Shown here piece by piece: positions 7,933-13,567 of a stretch of DNA of 14,668 bases (positions within the stretch are counted from its first letter, which is position 1; every line of letters begins with the position of its first letter). The DNA comes from JADCRZ01 sp041751095 (GTDB lineage Bacteria > Bacteroidota > Bacteroidia > Chitinophagales > Chitinophagaceae). The stretch spans positions 1 through 14,668 of the forward strand of contig JBGSYC010000039.1 in NCBI GenBank assembly GCA_041751095.1, read 5' to 3'. The position numbers were made by a program, and so were the translations under genes. The notes beneath the pieces are model-generated. The model did no database searches. It saw nothing but the letters and a program-made list of their open reading frames with translations, and had not been told where the DNA came from.

Positions 7933-8487
7933 TCATATCCATTCCATTCTTCTCCTTAGAGACGTGATATGTCCAAGGTGATGTTTCCCATGCCAGGCGT
8001 ATGTCGCAAGCATGCTCCACAAGCTGATGTTGCGTTTGTGGTCAGGATGAAATACTGTTTTATCCCATTCCGGGGAAGATAGGTTTTTCAGCACTTCATG
8101 CCACCTTGTATGAAGTGCGTGCAGTAAAGTCATGGATATATTAACAGGCACGTTTCGGGTGTCGCTCAATTCAGCCCAGGCCGCTTCGTTGTAGTTCTTA
8201 ATAACGGGATTGTCTTCTGTTAGTGCCAGCTTACATCGCATATATGCGTTGATATGGCTGTCGGCTAAATGATGCACTACCTGCTGGATCGTCCACCCGC
8301 CCGGGCGGTAAGGTGTATGTAGCTGGGCAGCATCAAGGTTTAGCACAGCATATTCCAGAAGAGAAGGCAACATCTTTATGTGTTGCAGTTGAGCTTCCTT
8401 TATGCTTTCAGAAAATGGCTCTTTGCCTGTAAATTGCTGATCCTGTAATTTCCCGATCGGGTAACGTAAGTCTGTATCTTCTGTCAT
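7933..8487 (-). CDS. YfiT/BstA-like DinB-superfamily metal-dependent hydrolase
   Basis: The 184-residue protein matches the YfiT branch of the DinB superfamily, four-helix bundles with a three-histidine metal site. The family signatures DLRYPIGK (6-13), YRPGGWTIQQVVHHLADSH (60-78) and AWHGKHHLGH (164-173) are present. Likely metal ligands are H73, H166 and H170, whose spacing equals that of Bacillus YfiT (H67, H160, H164). Some relatives are thiol-S-transferases using bacillithiol, but the activity here is unknown. The gene starts 33 bp after the ABC ATPase stop on the same strand, suggesting cotranscription. Confidence 0.9.
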   Translation of the reverse strand: MTEDTDLRYPIGKLQDQQFTGKEPFSESIKEAQLQHIKMLPSLLEYAVLNLDAAQLHTPYRPGGWTIQQVVHHLADSHINAYMRCKLALTEDNPVIKNYNEAAWAELSDTRNVPVNISMTLLHALHTRWHEVLKNLSSPEWDKTVFHPDHKRNISLWSMLATYAWHGKHHLGHITSLRRRMEWI

Positions 8488-8520
8488 GGTATTTATGTTA
8501 GCAAGAAAATTGGTTTTGTT

Positions 8521-9279
8521 TTACTCATCCCTGAATTCCTTTCCGGTTAGTTGAATAAACACATCTTCGAGGTTAGCCTGTCTTACTTCTTTCTTTCTCT
8601 CAAATCCTGATTCTACAAGGTCGTCGATCAGGGCATGGGGTGAATTGATGGCGACAATTCTACCTGAATCAATGATGGCCACCCTGTCACAAAGCTCTTC
8701 CGCTTCATCCATATAGTGGGTGGTAAGAATAACGGTTGTTCCTTTTGAGCGGATACTATGGATAAGCTCCCATAAGTTCCTTCGTGCCTGGGGGTCAAGT
8801 CCGGTAGTTGGTTCATCAAGAAAGACAATCTTAGGATCATTGATGAGGGTTGTTGCAATGGAAAACCGCTGCTTTTGCCCCCCGCTCAGGTCTTTATATT
8901 TGGCCCCTGCCTTCTCCTGCAGGTTTACCATAGCAAGCAATTCCATAGGCCTTACCGGGCGATTGTATAAACCCGAAAATAATTCAATCAATTCCGTCAG
9001 TTTTAAGCCCGGGTAATAACCGGAAGCCTGTAATTGAACCCCGGTAATCTTTTTTATCTCGTCCGGCGAGGTGTCAAGATCAAGGCCAGCCACATAAACC
9101 TTTCCGCTGGTTTTTTTCCGAAGCGTTTCCATGATCTCGAGGGTGGTGGACTTTCCTGCACCATTAGGCCCTAACAGCCCGAATATCTCACCTTCATAAA
9201 CGTCAAAGTTGATCGCTTTTACGGCTTCAAATTCCCCATACTTCTTCACCAGGTTTTTGACGGAGATGATAATCTTCAT
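8521..9279 (-). CDS. ABC transporter ATP-binding protein (ABC-2/DrrA type)
   Basis: This 252-residue nucleotide-binding subunit of an ABC exporter has Walker A GPNGAGKST (37-45), a Q-loop around Q82-Q84, signature LSGGQ (131-135), Walker B IVFLDEP (151-157), D-loop GLDP and H-loop H188. The tail ANLEDVFIQLTG is typical of the DrrA/CcmA-like ABC-2 class, which works with a separate 6-helix permease. No permease gene is adjacent: upstream is the CAP gene 141 bp away, downstream the YfiT-like gene 33 bp away. The partner must therefore be encoded elsewhere or have been lost. The exported substrate is unknown. Confidence 0.93.
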   Translation of the reverse strand: MKIIISVKNLVKKYGEFEAVKAINFDVYEGEIFGLLGPNGAGKSTTLEIMETLRKKTSGKVYVAGLDLDTSPDEIKKITGVQLQASGYYPGLKLTELIELFSGLYNRPVRPMELLAMVNLQEKAGAKYKDLSGGQKQRFSIATTLINDPKIVFLDEPTTGLDPQARRNLWELIHSIRSKGTTVILTTHYMDEAEELCDRVAIIDSGRIVAINSPHALIDDLVESGFERKKEVRQANLEDVFIQLTGKEFRDE

Positions 9280-9298
9280 ACCCGCGCAATATAAGTAA

Positions 9299-9336
9299 GA
9301 AATAAGAAGTACGTGTTAGAAGACCGAAATAAGAAG
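9299..9336. repeat. Short direct repeat upstream of the ABC gene
   Basis: GAAATAAGAAG occurs at 9299-9309 and 9326-9336, with a period of 27 bp, in the leader region of the ABC ATPase gene. It could be a chance purine-rich repeat or a paired protein-binding site. Confidence 0.3.
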
Positions 9337-9420
9337 AAGAGAAAAGTTTAAAGGTGCGGCAGGAGATAACTGGTGTGCAATTATTTGGCTCAGATCAACA
9401 TGTACATGATGTGATTATGG

Positions 9421-9909
9421 TCACTTTGCTGCAAAAATTTCGGTAAAGTAAAGCGTGCCGTCGGCCGCCTTCGAAATACCAATCCCGGTTAGCGTGTAGT
9501 TGCCTTCTATATTCTTGCGATGGCCGGGGCTTTTTAACCAATTAGTGACCACTTCCTTAGCCGATATTTTTCCATACGCCACATTTTCAGCAGATTTGTT
9601 CAGGCGGCCAATTTTTTCGGTAATCAGCCTGACGCGATCCTCGAAACCATCGTGCCCGAATGCACTTTTTTTGGATGCCATATTGGCGCTGTGCTTTTCA
9701 GCTTCCGCTGAAATAATCACATTTGGCTGTAAAGGGGGCAAGCCCTTTGATTGCCGGTATTGATTTACATAATTCAAAATTTCCTGGTTGATGCTTTCCC
9801 CGGGACTTTTAGGGCCTGAACGGGATTGTAAGGCAGAAAAACACAGAAGCGAAATGACATTCAGAACTACAACAAAAAGAAACCTGCGGCCGGATGAATA
9901 TAGATACAT
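9421..9909 (-). CDS. Secreted CAP (SCP/PR-1) domain protein
   Basis: This 162-residue protein has an N-terminal hydrophobic signal sequence or anchor (about 8-26) and one CAP domain (about 40-162). The CAP cavity residues are visible: H73 in EKHS, H86 in FGHD, E108 in SAENVAYG and H130 in SPGHRKNI. Many bacterial secreted CAP proteins of this size are uncharacterised, and no enzymatic role can be assigned. No cysteine sits at a lipobox position. The start at 9909 puts a basic stretch (GRR) before the hydrophobic core, as expected for a signal peptide. It is probably transcribed alone, being 82 bp after fbp and 141 bp before the ABC gene. Confidence 0.9.
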   Translation of the reverse strand: MYLYSSGRRFLFVVVLNVISLLCFSALQSRSGPKSPGESINQEILNYVNQYRQSKGLPPLQPNVIISAEAEKHSANMASKKSAFGHDGFEDRVRLITEKIGRLNKSAENVAYGKISAKEVVTNWLKSPGHRKNIEGNYTLTGIGISKAADGTLYFTEIFAAK

Positions 9910-9974
9910 AAGATAAACTATTCTTATGTTTTATTTTCAATATCTGTACCATTTAAAGCAGGGAAATGTTATAA

Positions 9975-9992
9975 ATGGATGTCAGGATCCAT
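9975..9992 (-). terminator. Small hairpin at the fbp stop codon
   Basis: ATGGAT/ATCCAT (9987-9992 and 9975-9980) forms a 6-bp stem over 6 nt, overlapping the last base of the fbp TGA stop. It is followed on the minus strand by TTATAACATTT. This is weak as an intrinsic terminator. Confidence 0.3.
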
Positions 9993-11017
9993 CACTTATT
10001 GGTACGAACAGTTCCGTTTAAATGTTCCTCATATTCATCCATCATGTTTCTGCTGCCAATAAAAAACGGGGAACGCTGATGTAACTTCACGGGCTGCAGA
10101 TCGAGTATCCGCGACACGCCGTTTGTTGCCCTGCCACCGGCTTTTTCAATGATGAACGCAAGCGGATTGCATTCATAAAGCAGGCGAAGCTTTCCCTTTG
10201 GCTTGTCGGCCAGCCCAGGGTACATAAAAATACCTCCCTTTATCAGGTTACGATGCACGTCAGATACCATGCTTCCGATATAACGCTGGGTATATGGGCC
10301 TCCATTGCTTTTGTCTTTTCGCTGGCAGGCATGAATATAGGAGCGTACGTGTTCTTCATATTGCCAGAAATTCCCATGATTTACTGAATATATCTTGCCA
10401 TCGGCCGGGCATTGCATATCAGGGTGACTCAGGCAGAATTCACCCACGGAGGGGTCGAGGGTAAAACCATTTACCCCCCTGCGGGTGCAATATACCATCA
10501 TGGTACTGGAACCATAAATGATATAGCCGGCGGCAACCTGTTTATTTCCCGGTTGTAAAAAGTCTTCAAGCCTGCAAGGCTTTCCAAGCTCCGAAACTCT
10601 TCTGTATACACTGAATATCGTACCAATCGAAACGTTTACATCTATATTACCGCTGCCATCCAGCGGATCCATTAGTAATACATATTTGCTTTTATTGCTC
10701 AGATCGTCATCGAATATCACCACGTCCTCATTCTCTTCACTGCCCACGCCTGCACAATTGATCCCGTGATGCAATACGCCAATAAACTGGTTGTTAGCGA
10801 ATTCATCAAGTTTTTGTACCGTTTCACCCTGGATATTTTCTTTACCTGCTTCTCCAAGAATATCGACTAACCCCGCTTTGTTTACTTCTACGTTTACCCT
10901 CTTTGCCGCGAGGCCCACCCCGCGCAATAATCCACTTAGCTCGCCTGTGGCCTGTGGAAAATTCCTAACCTGCTGAATGGTAAATTCATCGAGTGTAAAA
11001 ACTTTTCTGTTAATCAT
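9992..11017 (-). CDS. fbp: Class I fructose-1,6-bisphosphatase
   Basis: The 341-residue cytoplasmic enzyme hydrolyses fructose-1,6-bisphosphate to fructose-6-phosphate, the committed step of gluconeogenesis. Class I motifs are complete: SEENED (E94, E95, E97), metal-binding DPLDGSGNIDVN (117-128), substrate-binding YIGSMVSDVHRNL (246-258), KGGIFMYP and YECNP with metal ligand E282. Length is normal. Start ATG 11017 lies about 20 bp after a Bacteroidota-type promoter. The gene is probably monocistronic or loosely linked to the CAP gene. Confidence 0.97.
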   Translation of the reverse strand: MINRKVFTLDEFTIQQVRNFPQATGELSGLLRGVGLAAKRVNVEVNKAGLVDILGEAGKENIQGETVQKLDEFANNQFIGVLHHGINCAGVGSEENEDVVIFDDDLSNKSKYVLLMDPLDGSGNIDVNVSIGTIFSVYRRVSELGKPCRLEDFLQPGNKQVAAGYIIYGSSTMMVYCTRRGVNGFTLDPSVGEFCLSHPDMQCPADGKIYSVNHGNFWQYEEHVRSYIHACQRKDKSNGGPYTQRYIGSMVSDVHRNLIKGGIFMYPGLADKPKGKLRLLYECNPLAFIIEKAGGRATNGVSRILDLQPVKLHQRSPFFIGSRNMMDEYEEHLNGTVRTNK

Positions 11018-11037
11018 GAAAATGCTGGTTATAAAAA

Positions 11038-11068
11038 CAAATGTAAGCGTTTAAATAGTTCAGTCAAA
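11038..11068 (-). promoter_or_regulatory. Promoter of fbp
   Basis: On the minus strand TTTG (11068-11065) and TACATTTG (11045-11038), an exact TAnnTTTG match, are separated by 19 bp, close to the ideal Bacteroidota -33/-7 arrangement. Transcription would start near 11031, giving a leader of about 15 nt. Confidence 0.75.
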
Positions 11069-11253
11069 TAATCCAATGCCCTCATTGGCCACTTTATGTG
11101 TCTTCAGCAGAAGGGAAGGAAAGGTAAAAACACTGGTATAACGAATGATTTGCGGCAGGTGCCGTCGCTTCCGTTTTATCTGATCCTTTTTCGATGGTAA
11201 CGGAGGTCTGTATTTTGGATGAGTTTCGCGGGGCCTTAGATAACAGGCAGTAT

Positions 11254-12426
11254 CTACTTTAAATCTATTACGATGGTTTGTTTTAATTTGATGGGAACGT
11301 TTTGATCCTGCCGCACGGCGGGGGTCCACTTCGGCATGGATTCAAAAATATCGAGGATCCGGTCATTTATTTCATCATTGCCGCCACGGATGATTTTTGG
11401 ATTTACAACGTTTCCTTGCTTATCAATGATATACTCCATCAATACATACACCGTCTTATTTTCTTTGGTGAGAAAAACAGATAGTTCTTTGTCCATCTTC
11501 TTTAGCAAATCCTGAAATGCTTCATTGCCGCCCGGGTAAACAGGCAGCGTGTTTACGGTTGTAGGAATTTCCGTTTCATTGAAATCGGCAGACGTACGCT
11601 TCTTTTTTACGTATACTTTTTTTTCGACTACCGCCTTAGCCTTTGGCAACGCTTCATCATCTATAAGGTATTCCCCTTTGTCATTGATCAGCACAAGCGG
11701 AACCTGCCGGTACTTGTCAAAATAATAAAAAGCATTTCTCATTTTTGACACAAAAGGCGCGTACTCTGAAAAATTAACCAGATACTTTTTAAGGTATTCC
11801 TCGCTCTTGCTGTTGCCGAAGTCTATTGGAAAAATATGAACCGGGATAAAATCCTGTCCCTGGTTTTTTGCATGGGCTGCCAGGATGTACAATTCCTCTA
11901 TCTGCTGATTTGTGACAGGTATACATCCGGTGGTAACACAGCTCCCGTGAATATAAATATCGCCACCCGGTTGTATGGAGTCGCTAAGCAGCCTGTCCGA
12001 CATGTTTGGGTAATTCAGCCCAAGAGATAAGTGGTAAAGGCTATTAGGATTAAATTCATTAACGTGATAAAATCCCTCGGGCACCTGGTAGTCGCCCTGC
12101 ATCCGTTTTGGGCCAAGCGTACCCGCCAGCGCGCATATCTTGTATGTCTTGAAAAGCTTATATTGTTCCTTTATGCTATTTTTAACCCAGACTTCGAGGC
12201 GGCTGTCATATTTAAAAGACCTCATGTAAACAAACCTGGCCGGCCATTGCAAACCCCCGGATTGAAATTGCCTGATCAAAGTGTCTTCCTTGCGTTTGAT
12301 CAGGTCGGTGACCTTTGGATTAGATTTCTGATAATCAATAAAACTGAACGGGGATGCCGAGTTTTGAGCGTAAGCATCGATAAAAAACGCGAAACTTAAT
12401 ATAAAAAGGGAATATCTTCTTGTCAT
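11254..12426 (-). CDS. Secreted YkuD (YafK/L,D-transpeptidase-like) enzyme fused to a TonB C-terminal domain
   Basis: From ATG 12426 the protein has 390 residues. A signal peptide (MTRR, hydrophobic core, AYA cut near 20/21) sends it to the periplasm. Residues about 64-200 form a YkuD domain with catalytic motif IHGSCVTTGC (H160, G161, C168), closest in style to YafK. YkuD enzymes form or cut peptidoglycan cross-links with the cysteine, and E. coli YafK (DpaA/LdtF) acts on the peptidoglycan-lipoprotein link. A lysine-rich hinge (about 260-280) leads to a TonB_C-like domain (about 295-390) with PVYPGGNEAF, IIDKQGNVVNPKI and SMPKWTPA. There is no transmembrane anchor, so it is unlikely to be a true energy transducer. 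The in-frame ATG at 12462 would put 12 residues before the signal, so 12426 is preferred. Confidence 0.9.
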   Translation of the reverse strand: MTRRYSLFILSFAFFIDAYAQNSASPFSFIDYQKSNPKVTDLIKRKEDTLIRQFQSGGLQWPARFVYMRSFKYDSRLEVWVKNSIKEQYKLFKTYKICALAGTLGPKRMQGDYQVPEGFYHVNEFNPNSLYHLSLGLNYPNMSDRLLSDSIQPGGDIYIHGSCVTTGCIPVTNQQIEELYILAAHAKNQGQDFIPVHIFPIDFGNSKSEEYLKKYLVNFSEYAPFVSKMRNAFYYFDKYRQVPLVLINDKGEYLIDDEALPKAKAVVEKKVYVKKKRTSADFNETEIPTTVNTLPVYPGGNEAFQDLLKKMDKELSVFLTKENKTVYVLMEYIIDKQGNVVNPKIIRGGNDEINDRILDIFESMPKWTPAVRQDQNVPIKLKQTIVIDLK

Positions 12427-12491
12427 AACCCACGGGTTACTGGTACAACGGAACGGCAGCATAATTATTTTGCGGGTATTTAGCTTGCGCG

Positions 12492-12522
12492 AAAATATAA
12501 CAATTCAATATATATGCTGCAA
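12492..12522 (-). promoter_or_regulatory. Likely promoter of the YkuD-TonB_C gene
   Basis: On the minus strand TTG (12522-12520) and TATATTTT (12499-12492, one mismatch to TAnnTTTG) are separated by 20 bp. The leader to ATG 12426 would be about 60 nt. Confidence 0.4.
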
Positions 12523-12549
12523 CCTGGGGGATGAATTAACAACGAAATA

Positions 12550-12571
12550 GGGAGGGTGTTGGGGTATTGGG
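12550..12571 (+). other. Canonical G-quadruplex motif
   Basis: Four G runs (12550-12552, 12554-12556, 12561-12564, 12569-12571) are separated by loops A, TGTT and TATT. This satisfies the G3N1-7 x4 pattern. It is followed by more G-rich sequence up to 12584. Confidence 0.6.
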
Positions 12572-12667
12572 TATGAGGTATGGGGAACATAAGAATTTAA
12601 AAACGCCGTTTAGCATCCGTCTTCCTTTGTAAAGGGAGTAACAATTCGTACTTATACGTTCGTACTT

Positions 12668-12710
12668 CGGACTCGCATTGGCGTTTGGCAGGGCATTTGG
12701 AATGCGTCCG
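12668..12710. repeat. Imperfect 10-bp inverted repeat with a 2-nt bulge
   Basis: CGGAC (12668-12672), a TC bulge, then GCATT (12675-12679) pair with AATGC (12701-12705) and GTCCG (12706-12710). The interior is 21 nt. The fold resembles a structured recombination or RNA element, but no family is recognised. Confidence 0.5.
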
Positions 12711-12865
12711 CCCATAACCGCTGCTGAATTAAAATTAATAGTTTCAAATAACAACTTAAAGCCACACATTACTAACCTCATGCCTGACAACTGCTGATGC
12801 CCGGACAATAGCCGATGCTTTGAACGTCCCGCCCTGCTTGCGCCAATGCGCTGTAAGCCGCCGTT

Positions 12866-13259
12866 TCATAAACCGAGTAATTTCAGACCTTCAATGTAAA
12901 TAAAATGCTTTGTGTTTGTAGTATCTAAAGCCAACCCATGAACAACTGCCGTTGCCGCTATAAATAAGTCCGGTTTGTCTATACTCTTGCGTTTGGTCTT
13001 AAGTTGCTTGACTATTTCTGATGCTTGTCTTGCTGCCTTGCTGTCAAAATCCAAGATGGTTAAACCTTGACAGCATTTGATTCCAAAATTGCAAGTGCGC
13101 AGATGTTGCACCATTAATTATTTCAAACTCAGTAACACTTGAAATATATAGAGTGTCATAGTTTTTAAAATGGTTAATTAAACGGGAATTGTCCTTGTCA
13201 GTCTTGCGGAAATAGTCAATCAAGATCGTTGAGTCGACCATTACCGTTTTGTCCGCCAT
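12866..13259 (-). pseudogene. VapC-like PIN-domain toxin, broken by a +1 frameshift
   Basis: Two overlapping minus-strand frames (13259-13044 and 13114-12866) make one PIN-domain protein if one extra nucleotide is removed. The first part has VDSTILIDYFRK with catalytic D9 and TEFEI with E44. The second continues with ILDFDSKAARQASEI, then KPDLFIAATA (third acidic residue, about D97) and NTKHF. The frames meet at GGTTTAACC around 13060-13065; dropping one T or A joins them into about 130 residues, normal for VapC-type RNases that cut tRNA or rRNA. As written, translation stops after 71 residues without the second half of the active site. It overlaps the antitoxin gene by 19 nt, the usual toxin-antitoxin operon layout. 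A sequencing or assembly error cannot be excluded. Confidence 0.85.
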
Positions 13260-13471
13260 GTAGCGATGCTTTTTCTATTTTCTTCAATGGTTTGGATCTG
13301 CTTTTTCGTAAAAACCGGCCCCTTAAGTAGCATGTCAATATATGCAGCTTTGTCACCTATGGCTGATTTTTCATCATTCAGTTCCTGCTTCAGCCTTGCT
13401 TTCTCAGTTGGCGTTAGAGACTTGATAGCTGTTAAGAGTTGCTCAAATGGTATTTGCACTTTCATTTCCAT
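13241..13471 (-). CDS. Antitoxin of the PIN-toxin pair
   Basis: This 76-residue (74 if M3 is used) small protein lies just upstream of, and overlaps by 19 nt, the PIN toxin gene. The N-terminal half (VQIPFEQLLTAIKSL, TPTEKARLKQEL) is predicted helical. The C-terminal part (DMLLKGPVFTKKQIQTIEENRKSI) is charged and likely wraps the toxin. I recognise no DNA-binding fold with certainty; identification rests on size, operon position and overlap. The second ATG (13465) is a plausible start, because the -7 box at 13483-13476 would place the transcript 5' end near 13470, giving a leaderless or nearly leaderless mRNA. The frame is intact although its toxin is broken. Confidence 0.8.
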   Translation of the reverse strand: MEMKVQIPFEQLLTAIKSLTPTEKARLKQELNDEKSAIGDKAAYIDMLLKGPVFTKKQIQTIEENRKSIATWRTKR

Positions 13472-13475
13472 AATT

Positions 13476-13483
13476 CAAATTTA
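13476..13483 (-). promoter_or_regulatory. -7 box of the toxin-antitoxin operon
   Basis: TAAATTTG on the minus strand exactly matches TAnnTTTG, 4 bp before ATG 13471. No clear TTG lies 17-21 bp upstream. Confidence 0.5.
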
Positions 13484-13567
13484 CTGATTTTGTCTACAGA
13501 CTGATTGATAAAGATGGCGGTTTACATATTTCCTGCTTCATCCTACCTTCATGCCTAAAAATACCAA

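Larger units (their letters stand above)
12523..12865. other. Gene-free structured segment next to the toxin-antitoxin cassette
   Basis: I find no credible gene in this stretch; a 90-codon minus-strand frame at 12808-12536 has no recognisable protein character. From left to right it holds a G-quadruplex motif on the plus strand (12550-12571) and a direct repeat TTCGTACTT at 12645-12653 and 12659-12667. A bulged inverted repeat follows at 12668-12710, then a GCGC-CAAT-GCGC hairpin at 12840-12851. The sequence lies directly downstream of the broken PIN toxin gene and may be part of the same acquired segment. Confidence 0.5.

Noticed and set aside
11060..11329. 89-codon minus-strand frame overlapping the end of the YkuD-TonB_C gene
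   Set aside because: It is basic and low in complexity, overlaps the tail of a real gene in another frame and covers the fbp promoter.
12668..12710. Integron attC site
   Set aside because: The bulged hairpin is suggestive, but the flanking RYYYAAC and GTTRRRY cores are missing and no integrase or cassette array is in the window.
12536..12808. 90-codon minus-strand frame beside the toxin-antitoxin cassette
   Set aside because: Its composition is unlike neighbouring proteins, no domain is recognisable, and it spans the inverted repeat and the G-quadruplex tract; chance openness is more likely.
13050..13075. Programmed ribosomal frameshifting in the PIN gene
   Set aside because: A +1 shift is needed, whereas GTTTAAC resembles only a -1 slippery site poorly; there is no stop codon or structure placed as in known +1 sites. 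A mutation or sequencing error is simpler.
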